A stretch of 49,140 nt of DNA from Pseudomonadota bacterium (lineage in GTDB: Bacteria > Pseudomonadota > Gammaproteobacteria > Burkholderiales > Rhodocyclaceae), in contig JAFEDJ010000008.1 of the NCBI GenBank assembly GCA_018241685.1, positions 1-49,140 of the forward strand, read 5' to 3'. The notes beneath the pieces are model-generated. The model worked only from the letters and a program-made list of their open reading frames with translations. It ran no database searches and was not told where the DNA came from. Made by a program: the position numbers and the translations under genes. Numbering within the stretch: position 1 is the first letter of the stretch; each line of letters begins with the position of its first letter. Shown here piece by piece: positions 27,173 to 35,985 of this stretch.

Positions 27173-27235
27173 TGCGTCCAGTGGACAGTTCCTGCACTAG
27201 CCGGATAGTCGCCTCCCTCTCCCGATCCTTAGATT
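27173..27235 (+). promoter_or_regulatory. XylS-like operator pair and -10 for envelope-transport operon
   Basis: TGCGTCCAGTGGACA (27173-27187) and TGCACTAGCCGGATA (27193-27207) are 20 bp apart. The second is a perfect TGCA-N6-GGATA. A -10-like TAGATT follows at 27230-27235. The spacing and the CTTAGA context agree with the mhpC-like promoter. Confidence 0.7.
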
Positions 27236-27297
27236 GACGCCATGTTCTGGTGGCCCGAATTCACGGGTTTCCTTCACCTAACTGGATATCACGACCT

Positions 27298-28353
27298 ATG
27301 GATCGCATTTCCTCTGCCGTCGAGCCAGAGCTCGCAAGCGCTGAAATTCCACGCAATCGCCTACGACGCAAGATTGTGAAAGTCACGGTTTCAGGCGTGC
27401 CGTGGCTGATCATCAGCGGCCTGCTGTGGGCAGGACTGTTCATCAAGCCCCAACCCGTAGGCGGCACCGTACAACCGCCCGTTCTGGAGCGCCGTGACCA
27501 TTTCTACGGAATATCCCCCGCCCCTGGTAAAGGCATCTGGGTAGCCGGCTCGGGCGGCAAGATCGTGGAGATCAATGATCAGGGGCATGCCAAGCCTCTG
27601 ATCCCGGCCACTGACCAGACACTACAGGACATCGCAGTCTGGGATGAGGCCCATGGCGTCGCCGTAGGTAATGAAGGGGTTGTTCTCATTACTTCCGATG
27701 GCGGCGCGCACTGGAAGAAAGTGAATGAGGTCCCCCATTCAGCGGTGGCCAACAAACTCACCAGAGTACGCGTGGCTGCCGGTGGCAAAGCCGTGGCCAC
27801 CGGCGAAATGGGCGCTCTTCTCTATACCGCGGATTTCGGCGCCACCTGGACCCGCCTGCGCAGCGAAGAAGACGTGGCCTGGAACGACGCCACCTTGCTA
27901 CCGAACGGCAGCCTCGTGGTGGTCGGCGAGTTCGGCCGGATTCTCGTCAGTCCGGATGGTGGCAGTACCTGGCACACCCCGGAAGTTCCGGTGCAAAGCT
28001 CCCTGATGGCCGTCGCCTTCCGCAGCCCCACAGACGGCGTCGCTGTCGGCCTCGAGGGCGTGGTGCTCACCACCCGCGACGGCGGCCGGACATGGCGCCA
28101 GGAAAAGCTGGACAGCCGCGCCCACCTGTTCGACGTAGCCTGGGACGACGCCAATCAACGCTGGCTGGGCGTCGGCGCCCTGGGCACCTGGCTGGAAGCC
28201 AGCCCCGACGCCAGCGACTGGCAGAGCGGCCAGTTGGACGAGCGGGATCTGGCTTGGCACACCCGCATCCTGCCCATGGGCAAGGAAGCCTGGCTGGCCG
28301 GCGCCAACATCGGCCGCTGGGACGGCAGGCACTGGCATGCGCTGGGCCGTTGA
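27298..28353 (+). CDS. YCF48/PSII-BNR-type beta-propeller protein, membrane-anchored
   Basis: 351 residues from ATG 27298; an in-frame GTG at 27250 would add 16 residues but has no better ribosome site. One N-terminal membrane segment (VPWLIISGLLWAGLFI, about 34-49) anchors a periplasmic propeller built of repeats with the pattern GxVLxSxDGGxxW, for example ITSDGGAHW, VSPDGGSTW and TTRDGGRTW. Such propellers are usually assembly or scaffold factors. Here it begins an operon with an RND/MMPL transporter, DUF1302 and DUF1329, so a role as scaffold of a cross-envelope transporter is inferred. Confidence 0.8.
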   Translation: MDRISSAVEPELASAEIPRNRLRRKIVKVTVSGVPWLIISGLLWAGLFIKPQPVGGTVQPPVLERRDHFYGISPAPGKGIWVAGSGGKIVEINDQGHAKPLIPATDQTLQDIAVWDEAHGVAVGNEGVVLITSDGGAHWKKVNEVPHSAVANKLTRVRVAAGGKAVATGEMGALLYTADFGATWTRLRSEEDVAWNDATLLPNGSLVVVGEFGRILVSPDGGSTWHTPEVPVQSSLMAVAFRSPTDGVAVGLEGVVLTTRDGGRTWRQEKLDSRAHLFDVAWDDANQRWLGVGALGTWLEASPDASDWQSGQLDERDLAWHTRILPMGKEAWLAGANIGRWDGRHWHALGR

Positions 28354-28419
28354 AACGGGCCGCCCCTGCCACTTCGTCCTCTTCTTCCCACGATTCATCA
28401 CTGTTCGGGATCCAAAACC

Positions 28420-30786
28420 ATGATTGAAAAAATCGCGGCATTCTGCATGCGCCGGCGAGCCTTGATTGCGGGCGTCATTGCCTGCCTGACCCTTGTGCTC
28501 AGCTGGTTTGCCCTGCGCATCGAAGTGCGCACCGTGTTCGAGGACATGCTTCCGTCCCGCCACGAGTACGTAAAGACCCACCAGAAGTTCAAGGACACCT
28601 TTGGCGGCTCGAACATGGTCACGATCATGCTCGAGGTGGACAAAGGCGACATCTTCGACATGGAGGTACTGGAGAAGGTCCGCGCGCTGACCCTGGGCCT
28701 GCGCGAGGTCTCGGCGGTCAATCCCTTCCAGATCACCTCCCTTGCGTCGAAGAAGCTCAAGGAAGTGCGGGCCTCGACGGACGGCATCGAAACCCGCCCG
28801 CTGATGTGGCCCAAGCTGCCGGCCAACGCGGAAGAAATGACCAGCCTGCGGCAAGCGGTCCTGCGTAACCCGCTGGTGTATGGCCCCTATGTGTCCAAGG
28901 ACCTGCAGGCCACGCTGATCACGGTGGACTTCATCGACCGGGAAGTGAACTACTCCAAGGTCTTCGAGGAAATTGGCGCCTTGGTGAAGAAGGTCGAAAA
29001 CGACCGGGTTCACGTGCGCGTGGTAGGGGCGCCCATCCTGTACGGCTGGGTCGAACACTACCTGCCGGAGACCCTCGAGCTGGTCGCCATTGCGCTGGCG
29101 CTGACCCTGACCATGCTGTTCCTGTTGCTGCGCACCTGGCGCGGCGTGTTCCTGCCCTTGCTGGCCGGCGCTGTCAGCGCCATCTGGGCGCTGGGAATCT
29201 GCAACCTGCTGGGCATCCACTTCGAACCCCTGGTCATCGTGGTGGCGATGCTGATCACCTCCCGGGCGGTGTCCCACTCGGTGCAGATCGTCAATCGCTT
29301 CGATGACGAACTGGAGCACATCGCCGACGGCAGCGAAACCTCCCGTCAGGCGGCCTACGTTGCACTGGTCGACCTCTTCCGGCCGGGCATGGTCGGCGTG
29401 ATCGCCGACGCGGCCTGCATGGCCGTGGTCGCGCTGAGCCCGATCCCGATGCTGCAGAAGCTGACCCTGCTGTCCGTGGTGTGGGTGATGACCCTGACCA
29501 TCAGCGCGGTGATCCTGACTCCGGTGCTGCTGTCCTGGATCCGCAAGCCGCAAGGCACGGCCCATGGCCTGGATCTGGCGCCGCTGCTGCGCAAGGTGCT
29601 GGATTTCGGCCTGTGGATGGCGCTTTCCCGCTTCCGCTACGTAGTCATCGGCTGCAGCCTGCTGGTGCTGCTCGGGTCCGGCTTCTACGCCTTCAAGCTC
29701 AAGGTCGGCGACGCCAACCCGGGCTCGCCCATCCTGTGGCCGGACGCCGTATACAACCAGGACTCCACCGCCATCAACAACCGCTTCGACGGGGTGGACC
29801 GCATGTTCGTGGTCGTGGGCCAGGACGGCAAGGATGGCCTCGTCAAGAGCAATGAAGTCCTGCAGGCCATGAACCGCTTCCAGCGCTTCATGGAGGTGCA
29901 ACCCGAAATCGGTGGCTCGATCTCCATCGCCGACGTGGTGCCCGTGCTCAACCGGACCCTGCGGGAGGGCAATCCCCGCTACGAGGAACTGGGCGCGACC
30001 GCGACCATCAATGGCAGCCTGATGGCGATTCTGGAGTCGGTTTCCGAGCCGGGCGACATGGACCGCTTCGTGGACGGCCCCGCCGCCAACGGCTCCGTCA
30101 CCCTGATGTTCCGCGACCGTCAGGGCGAGACGATCCGCACGGCGATGGCCCGCATCAAGGAGTTCGTGGCCAATAACCCGCTTCAAACCGGCGAATGGCA
30201 ACTTGCCGGCGGCCTCATCGGCATTACGGCAGCCATGAACGAAGTGATCCTCGCCAGCCAGATCGAAGGCGTCGCCCTGGCCCTGCTGGTCCTGATGATC
30301 ATCTGTACCGTCGTCTATCGCTCGACCGTGGCCGGGATGCTCTTCATGCTGCCGGTGATCATCTCCAACACCCTGACCTTCGCCTTCATGGCCTGGAAGG
30401 GTATCGGGATGAGCATCAACACCGTGCCGGTGGCCGCTCTCGGCATCGGTCTGGGGGTGGATTACGCCTTCTACATCGCCGATCGCATCAAGGAAGAAAT
30501 CGCCATCGGCAGCACCCCCGAGAACGCCATCCGCACCGCCCTCCACTCGGCCGGCATGGGCGTGCTGGTGACCGCCAGCGTGCTGATCCTCAGCACCCTG
30601 TTGTGGTGGGCTTCTTCCTTGCGATTCCAGGCCGAAATGGGCCTTCTGATGGCGATCTGGCTGGGCGTCTCGGCCATGTCCGCACTGTTCGTGATGCCTT
30701 CCGTCATCTACGTGTTCCGCCCCGACTTCATCTTCGGGCGCAAGGACCGGGCGGTTCTGGCCGGCATCCAGCCCCAGGCGCACTGA
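28420..30786 (+). CDS. RND superfamily (MMPL-type) transporter
   Basis: Inner-membrane transporter of hydrophobic compounds, 788 residues. It has a first helix at about 14-32, a large periplasmic loop, and a block of helices at about 220-370 including SD-like DLFRPGMVGVIADAACMAVV. A second helix, periplasmic loop and C-terminal helix block follow (about 410-430, then 620-770, with GIGLGVDYAFYIADRIKEE). This is the two-fold repeat of RND/MMPL proteins. It is followed by two outer-membrane or periplasmic partners. Import of hydrophobic substrate or export of toxic intermediates are both possible. Confidence 0.9.
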   Translation: MIEKIAAFCMRRRALIAGVIACLTLVLSWFALRIEVRTVFEDMLPSRHEYVKTHQKFKDTFGGSNMVTIMLEVDKGDIFDMEVLEKVRALTLGLREVSAVNPFQITSLASKKLKEVRASTDGIETRPLMWPKLPANAEEMTSLRQAVLRNPLVYGPYVSKDLQATLITVDFIDREVNYSKVFEEIGALVKKVENDRVHVRVVGAPILYGWVEHYLPETLELVAIALALTLTMLFLLLRTWRGVFLPLLAGAVSAIWALGICNLLGIHFEPLVIVVAMLITSRAVSHSVQIVNRFDDELEHIADGSETSRQAAYVALVDLFRPGMVGVIADAACMAVVALSPIPMLQKLTLLSVVWVMTLTISAVILTPVLLSWIRKPQGTAHGLDLAPLLRKVLDFGLWMALSRFRYVVIGCSLLVLLGSGFYAFKLKVGDANPGSPILWPDAVYNQDSTAINNRFDGVDRMFVVVGQDGKDGLVKSNEVLQAMNRFQRFMEVQPEIGGSISIADVVPVLNRTLREGNPRYEELGATATINGSLMAILESVSEPGDMDRFVDGPAANGSVTLMFRDRQGETIRTAMARIKEFVANNPLQTGEWQLAGGLIGITAAMNEVILASQIEGVALALLVLMIICTVVYRSTVAGMLFMLPVIISNTLTFAFMAWKGIGMSINTVPVAALGIGLGVDYAFYIADRIKEEIAIGSTPENAIRTALHSAGMGVLVTASVLILSTLLWWASSLRFQAEMGLLMAIWLGVSAMSALFVMPSVIYVFRPDFIFGRKDRAVLAGIQPQAH

Positions 30787-30885
30787 GCCTTATCCGCTGG
30801 CGGGCGCTCTGCCCGCCAGCCGGCTCCGATTGTCTTCAATCCGCCGGAGAACCGGCACAACCCCCCAGCAATCCAGGAGAAGTAA

Positions 30886-32511
30886 ATGGCAAATGGAAAC
30901 ATGCGCAGCCAGCGGTTTGCGTGCAGGCCCAAGAGCGTGGCCCTTGCGGTGATGCTTACCGCCACCCAGGCTGCAAGCGCCGGAGAACCGGGTGACGTGA
31001 AGCTCGACGGCTTCTTGAGACAGGAATTTTCCTGGAACACGGCAGACTGGAAGGACACACCGAACTACAACGACCGCGGCAAGCTATCGATGGCCCGCAC
31101 CACGGCCCGCCTGAACATCGACTGGACGCCCGTCCGGGACGTGTCGGTGGTGACCAAGCTGCGCGCCGTCGGAGAGGCCAAGACCTCCTTCCTGGACCAT
31201 CTGGAAAAGATGGGCGCCTACAACTACGGCGACGCCAGCGGCCGCGGCGACATCATGGCCCTCTACAACAAGAACGACATCGGCGACGTGATCCGCGAGA
31301 TGTACGTGGATTTTCCGGTTGGCGAACGGGCACGTCTGCGCCTGGGCAAACAACAGATCGTATGGGGCGAGACGGACTTCTTCGCGGCTAACGACCTCGT
31401 GCATGGCTTCGACTACACGTGGCGCTCCTTCCTGGAGCCCTCCAACGAAGAACTGCGCAAGGCCAACCTCATCGCCAAGCTGAACGTCGACGTGCCCGAG
31501 CTGGACGGCGGCATCGAAATGTTCGTGCGCCCGGGCTGGGATCGCAAATCGGACATCGGCACCGAGTTGGATGTATACGGCGGTCGCTGGTCCAGCCAAT
31601 CGGTAGTCGGCGTGGATTTCCGCAACATCGACCCCTATGACTTCCGCAATTCCAAGGGCAATGCCCGGGAAGTCACCGGCGGTATCCGCTGGACGGGCCT
31701 GGCCCATGACATCAACTACTCGGTGTCCTACCTCAAGACCTTCTGGCCCAGCCCCATGCTCAACGCCGCCAGCACACTCAAGCTGTTTGGCCTGCCGGAC
31801 ACGCCGTCAGGGGCGACGACACTGGGCCGCGCCAACAGCCTGGGCGTTGCCGGCGACCTGATCTATCCCACCGTGGATGTGTACGGCGCCACAGCCAGCG
31901 GGTATGCCAACTGGGCCGACGCGGTATTCAGCACCGAAGTGGCGTTCATCAAGGACGCGCCCTACCAGTTCCAGAACGGCCCGCTGGCAGGCCCGCTGTC
32001 GCAGGCGGTGGCGCCGGGCTTCGATGGCATCAAGCGCAAGGACCTGATGGCGTGGATGCTGCGCATGGACAAGAACATCGCTGCCACCCAGCCGTTGCTG
32101 GGCACGGAAAAGCCAATGTTCTTCTCGGTCCAGCTCTTCGACAAATGGCTGATGAACTATGACAAGGGCGAGCGCCTGCTCAACGCCGTGGGGGCCGGCC
32201 AGCTCACCAAGGAGCACTCCTTCCTGCTCACCGCGATCTTCGACCTCTCCTACGACAGCGGCCGGGTCAAGCCCAACCTGGTGGTGGGAACCGACCTGAC
32301 CTACGGCGGCGGCTTCATCGTTCCCTCCATGACGATGGAACTCAACAAGCAATGGCGCTGGAAGGTGGAGTACGACAAGTTCTGGGACGACGAACACCGC
32401 GACCTCAGCAAGTGCCCTGCCGGCAATGTGGCCGTCTGCGACAGCGCCAGCCTCTTCGGCTACTTCCACCGGCGCGACCAGCTTTACACCAGCCTGACCT
32501 ACCTCTTCTGA
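30886..32511 (+). CDS. DUF1302 outer-membrane protein
   Basis: 541 residues with a signal peptide (cleavage near ASAGEP, about residue 34). The mature part is rich in alternating beta strands and aromatic girdle residues and ends in TSLTYLF with terminal Phe, as outer-membrane barrels do. The conserved opening DGFLRQEFSW and GKQQIVWGETDFF mark the DUF1302 family. AGGAG 6 nt before ATG 30886 fixes the start. Family members travel with DUF1329 and RND transporters, often near genes for hydrophobic carbon sources. A porin-like or lipid-exchange role is inferred. Confidence 0.85.
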   Translation: MANGNMRSQRFACRPKSVALAVMLTATQAASAGEPGDVKLDGFLRQEFSWNTADWKDTPNYNDRGKLSMARTTARLNIDWTPVRDVSVVTKLRAVGEAKTSFLDHLEKMGAYNYGDASGRGDIMALYNKNDIGDVIREMYVDFPVGERARLRLGKQQIVWGETDFFAANDLVHGFDYTWRSFLEPSNEELRKANLIAKLNVDVPELDGGIEMFVRPGWDRKSDIGTELDVYGGRWSSQSVVGVDFRNIDPYDFRNSKGNAREVTGGIRWTGLAHDINYSVSYLKTFWPSPMLNAASTLKLFGLPDTPSGATTLGRANSLGVAGDLIYPTVDVYGATASGYANWADAVFSTEVAFIKDAPYQFQNGPLAGPLSQAVAPGFDGIKRKDLMAWMLRMDKNIAATQPLLGTEKPMFFSVQLFDKWLMNYDKGERLLNAVGAGQLTKEHSFLLTAIFDLSYDSGRVKPNLVVGTDLTYGGGFIVPSMTMELNKQWRWKVEYDKFWDDEHRDLSKCPAGNVAVCDSASLFGYFHRRDQLYTSLTYLF

Positions 32512-32531
32512 CCCCCATCGGAGCCAACACC

Positions 32532-33797
32532 ATGACCCTACGCAAACCCATCGCCATCAGCGCCTGCGCCGCGCTGCTTGCCCTCGCTTTCAGCAGCAGC
32601 CATGCGGCCGAACTACCGCCGGGCACTGTGATCTCCGCCGAGAACCTCGACAAGATCAAGAACGACACCTTCGAAGGCCACACCATCGCCAATCTGCTGA
32701 CCGAAAAGATGGAATGGCGTATCCGCAACAACGGCTGGAAACTGCCCCTCGCCAAGTCCCAGAAGGTCAAGCTCGATCCGAAATGGCTGAAGGCCTCCGA
32801 AGCCAACGCCGGCAAGACCAAGATCAATACCGAAAGCTGCCAGGTCGATGGCTGGAACGCGGGGCAACCCTTCCCCAACATCGACATGAAGGACCCCCAG
32901 GCCGCCGAGAAGATCATCTGGAACTGGCATCTGGGACAGTTGATGGGTGACGTGGCCATCGTGCCCCTTTACACCCAGGTCCTCATCGACGGGCAGAAAG
33001 GTGTGCACGCAGAACCGGTCGCCGAGTTCACCCGCTACGCCATGAAGGGACGACTGTCCGGCGAGGCCACCCAGGGCGACGGCACCCAGCGTGGCCGGCA
33101 ACTGCTGTACTTCAAATCGCCGTCGGACATGAAGGGCATCGGCACCTTCACAATCCAGTACGACTCCGTGAAGGTCAATGACGTCTGGGCCTACGTGCCG
33201 GCCGTCCGCCGCGTCCGCCGCCTCTCGGGCGGTGCATGGATGGACCCGGTGGGCTCCTCCGACCAGCTCCAGGACGACCTGGAGATCTTCAACGCCCGCC
33301 CCTGCTGGTATAAGGGCTACAAGCTTCTCGGCAAGCGCTACGTCCTGGCGGTGATGCACAGCAAGCACCCCCTGTGGAATGCCAAGGGCGACAGCTTCGA
33401 GAAGAAGTACCCGGTGCTCGAGAACAAGCCACCGTACTGGAACATGAACAACAACAACTTTGAGCCGCGGGAAGTCTATGTGGTCGAAGCCACCACGCCG
33501 TCTGAGCACCCCTACAGCAAGAAGGTGCTCTACATCGACACCCAGTTCCCGCGCATCCACTACGGCGAGGCCTACAACCGCAAGGGCGAGTTCTGGAAGT
33601 TCATGGAATGGCACTCCTACCCGGGCAAGGCCGAGGATGGCTTCCTGGACATCCGCACCAGCGCGGGCGCAATCATCGACTTCCAGCGTAACCACGCCAC
33701 CGTATCCCTGATCGATAGCGCCTCCTGGAAGACCAATCCGCCGGGCGTGAAGGAGTCCGACATCTCCCTGCAGACCCTGCAGGCTGCGGGTCGCTGA
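32532..33797 (+). CDS. DUF1329 periplasmic (LolA/LolB-like) protein
   Basis: 421 residues from ATG 32532, 20 bp after the DUF1302 stop. Signal peptide cleaves after SSSHAA near residue 25. Family blocks visible are GTQRGRQLLYFKSPSDMKGIGTF, WAYVPAVRRVRRLSGG, PYWNMNNNNFEPREVYVVEAT and HYGEAYNRKGEFWKF. DUF1329 has an outer-membrane lipoprotein-sorting-type fold that can hold hydrophobic ligands. It is the last gene of the operon and is followed by a terminator. It would carry ligand across the periplasm between the RND and DUF1302 partners (inference). Confidence 0.87.
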   Translation: MTLRKPIAISACAALLALAFSSSHAAELPPGTVISAENLDKIKNDTFEGHTIANLLTEKMEWRIRNNGWKLPLAKSQKVKLDPKWLKASEANAGKTKINTESCQVDGWNAGQPFPNIDMKDPQAAEKIIWNWHLGQLMGDVAIVPLYTQVLIDGQKGVHAEPVAEFTRYAMKGRLSGEATQGDGTQRGRQLLYFKSPSDMKGIGTFTIQYDSVKVNDVWAYVPAVRRVRRLSGGAWMDPVGSSDQLQDDLEIFNARPCWYKGYKLLGKRYVLAVMHSKHPLWNAKGDSFEKKYPVLENKPPYWNMNNNNFEPREVYVVEATTPSEHPYSKKVLYIDTQFPRIHYGEAYNRKGEFWKFMEWHSYPGKAEDGFLDIRTSAGAIIDFQRNHATVSLIDSASWKTNPPGVKESDISLQTLQAAGR

Positions 33798-33820
33798 ACA
33801 AGCGCACTGCGGTGTGACAC

Positions 33821-33860
33821 AGGGGCGTCGCTCGTCAGCGGGCACGCCCCTTTTTCTTTT
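33821..33860 (+). terminator. Terminator of envelope-transport operon
   Basis: GGGGCGT (33822-33828) pairs with ACGCCCC (33844-33850), followed by TTTTTCTTTTT. Confidence 0.85.
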
Positions 33861-33898
33861 TAGTGCAGCCCGGCAGGAAGCCGTGCCAGGAGTATCGA

Positions 33899-34366
33899 AT
33901 GGAACACACGAACGCGAATGACACATCCCTTCAGCTGGCCGTGACCCAGCTGAACATCAGCCGCCATGCAGCACAGCACATGGCCAGCGCCGCCCTCGAC
34001 GAAGCAGAGCGACTCGGCATCCACGTGAATGCCGCGGTGGTGGACCGCCACGGCACGCTGATGGCCTTCCTGCGCATGCCCGACTCATCCCTGTTCTCGC
34101 TCCAGACCGCCATGGACAAGGCCTACTCGGCCGCCAGCGCGCGGATGCCGACAGCCCAGTGGAGCGACGCCCTGTCGGGCTACTCGCCCCTCATCCAGCA
34201 CAACATTCTCCAGCGCCCCCGGCTGGTGGTGTTTGGCGGTGGTATTCCAGTCGAGGTGGACGGCGAAGTGATCGGTGCCATCGGCGTGTCAGGAGGCAGC
34301 GTCGAGGACGACGAGCGCTGCGCGGAGGCCGGTTTGAATGCGGTCTTCCCCGCCGCGCCACAATGA
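33899..34366 (+). CDS. GlcG/HbpS-like heme-degrading-family small protein
   Basis: 155 residues; AGGAG 6 nt before ATG 33899 marks the start. Family motifs are VVDRHGTLMAFLRMPDSSLFSLQTAMDKAYSAA and the end block PVEVDGEVIGAIGVSGGSVEDDERCAEAGL, as in GlcG/PduO-C/HbpS proteins, which bind heme, corrinoid or small ligands. No signal peptide. It lies just after the DUF1329 terminator and is convergent with the seven-gene minus-strand operon. It may be read through or carry its own promoter; no XylS-like box is seen. Function within catabolism unknown. Confidence 0.85.
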   Translation: MEHTNANDTSLQLAVTQLNISRHAAQHMASAALDEAERLGIHVNAAVVDRHGTLMAFLRMPDSSLFSLQTAMDKAYSAASARMPTAQWSDALSGYSPLIQHNILQRPRLVVFGGGIPVEVDGEVIGAIGVSGGSVEDDERCAEAGLNAVFPAAPQ

Positions 34367-34401
34367 AAAAAGCCTGGTTGCGGGCTCCCCCGCAACCAGG
34401 C
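34366..34401 (-). terminator. Terminator of the seven-gene minus-strand operon
   Basis: On the minus strand GCCTGGTTGCGGG (34401-34389) pairs with CCCGCAACCAGGC (34384-34372), followed by six T (34371-34366). It lies 21 bp past the racemase-fold stop. Confidence 0.88.
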
Positions 34402-34421
34402 CAACCGCCGAGGAGACAGAC

Positions 34422-35159
34422 TTAAATGCCGAAGGCCGCGTCCTTCAAGGCTTCCGGCGACGGGAACGCCTTCTTGCTGTGGGCGAGGCCCAGATCGAGG
34501 AACAGCTCGCACATCTTGTAGGCCACGACACCGGGGTTCAGCACCGGCACCGGCAGACGGGAGGCCAGGTAGGCGTGGGACTGGTGCATCGTGGTGGAGC
34601 CGAGCACGATGACATCGGCGCCGTCCTCGTGGATGGCCTTGAGCGCAGCCTCCTCGAGTCGGGCAAACACGATGTCCTCCTTGCCTGTCAGCAGTTCCAC
34701 CGTATCCGGGCGGACTTCGATGGCGCGTATGGACGCGAGGCGGGACTCCAGGCCGTATTCCTTCAGGGTCTTGCGGTAGAGCGGGAACCAGCGCTCCCAC
34801 ATGGTCAGGATGCTGAACTTGTGGCCGAGCATGGCGGCCACGTGGAAGGCGCTCTGACCTGGAGAAAGGACGGGAATGGTGAGCCGGGCCCGCAGCGCGG
34901 CGAGACCGGAATCGCTGACGGTATTGATGCACACCGCGTCGAACCCCTCCTCTTCCGCCTGGATGCCGGCCTGGATCACGGCCAGCTCCATGATGGCCAT
35001 GTCGTAGTAACTGTCAGCGAGGGTCATCGTGCTGCCGGCACCGACAAAGCTCACGTCGATATCGCTACGCCGGAACTCCGGCGGCAGCTGGGATTCGACC
35101 ATCGGCCGGGTGGCCTCGCTCATCGGAACGGGGAAAATCATCTTGACTCGCTTGCCCAT
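34422..35159 (-). CDS. Asp/Glu/hydantoin racemase-fold protein lacking both catalytic cysteines
   Basis: 245 residues; AAAGGAG before ATG 35159 supports the start. The fold is that of hydantoin/aspartate racemases and maleate isomerases: an early strand with VPMSEATRPM, DAVCINTVSDSGLAALR, SAFHVAAMLGHKFSILTM, and ADVIVLGSTTM. The first catalytic Cys of the family (as in ACFDDPGL) aligns with Thr80 and the second (LGCAGM) with Ser188. Cys77 lies three residues upstream of the first site. A normal two-base racemase mechanism therefore looks impossible. It is the last gene of the operon. It may be a decarboxylase-like, isomerase-like or binding protein acting on an amide-derived acid. Confidence 0.82.
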   Translation of the reverse strand: MGKRVKMIFPVPMSEATRPMVESQLPPEFRRSDIDVSFVGAGSTMTLADSYYDMAIMELAVIQAGIQAEEEGFDAVCINTVSDSGLAALRARLTIPVLSPGQSAFHVAAMLGHKFSILTMWERWFPLYRKTLKEYGLESRLASIRAIEVRPDTVELLTGKEDIVFARLEEAALKAIHEDGADVIVLGSTTMHQSHAYLASRLPVPVLNPGVVAYKMCELFLDLGLAHSKKAFPSPEALKDAAFGI

Positions 35160-35200
35160 GGATTGCACTCCTTTTCTGTCTGTTAAATCGGGGGCCGGCA

Positions 35201-35959
35201 TCAATTGGCCGACATGCCGCCGTCCACCGGGATGAAGCCACCGGTCACGTAGGACGACTGGTTCGACAGCAACCACAACACGGCATGACTGACCTCCCTC
35301 GGCTGGCCGATGCGGTGCATCGGAACGCCATCGTCGTACATGTGGTCGTCGCCGCCGGTCACGCGGTCATAGCTGGCCGTCTTGATCGGGCCGGGGCAGA
35401 CCGCATTCACGCGGATGCCCTGCTGGGCGTAATCGAGCGCGGCCGCGCGGGTGGCGCCGATGATGCCGTGCTTGGCGGCGACGTAATACGCCAGGCGCGG
35501 CATGGCCTTGAGGCCGAAGATGGAGCTGTTGTTCACGATGCTGCCGCCCCCGCTGCGGAGCATCGCGGCGGCCTCGTACTTCATCATGTACAGCATGCCC
35601 TTCAGGTTGATGTCGATGACGTCCGAAATGTCGGCGTCGGGGGTCTCGTGGATGTCGCAGAAGTCACGCTGCAGGCCCGCGTTGTTGAAGGCACCATCCA
35701 GCCGGCCAAAATGCCCGACTGCGCGCTCCACCAGCGCCGCACAGTCCTCAGCACGGGAGACGTCGGTAGGTTGGAAAACAGCCTGGCCACCGGCTGCACG
35801 GATCTCTTCGACGATGCGCTCGCCTTCCTTCCGGTTGCGGTTGCCGAGGACGACGCGCGCGCCCTCCGCAGCCAACGCCAGGCAGGCGTCACGGCCCATT
35901 CCGCTGCCGCCACCGGTGACGATGAAAACCTTGTCCTGCAGGTCGGGATAAATGCTCAC
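35201..35959 (-). CDS. Short-chain dehydrogenase/reductase
   Basis: NAD(P)-dependent oxidoreductase, 252 residues. A GTG start at 35959 is chosen: AGGAG lies 8 nt upstream and the protein then begins right before the first strand. Cofactor motif TGGGSGMG (about 15-22), NNAG (about 91-94), catalytic Ser in NNSS and YVAAK (Tyr-X3-Lys) are all present, with PGPIKT after. Arg in GNRNRKEG after strand 2 leans toward NADP, but this is weak. In the operon it could be the cis-dihydrodiol dehydrogenase for the Rieske product or act on an amide-side intermediate. Confidence 0.88.
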   Translation of the reverse strand: MSIYPDLQDKVFIVTGGGSGMGRDACLALAAEGARVVLGNRNRKEGERIVEEIRAAGGQAVFQPTDVSRAEDCAALVERAVGHFGRLDGAFNNAGLQRDFCDIHETPDADISDVIDINLKGMLYMMKYEAAAMLRSGGGSIVNNSSIFGLKAMPRLAYYVAAKHGIIGATRAAALDYAQQGIRVNAVCPGPIKTASYDRVTGGDDHMYDDGVPMHRIGQPREVSHAVLWLLSNQSSYVTGGFIPVDGGMSAN

Positions 35960-35985
35960 CGCTTGTCTCCTTTTTCTCCGGGGAA

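Noticed and set aside
27898..30783. 961-codon minus-strand open frame
   Set aside because: Antisense of the YCF48 and RND genes; low-complexity His/Gln/Asp-rich translation, as expected from high-GC codon structure.
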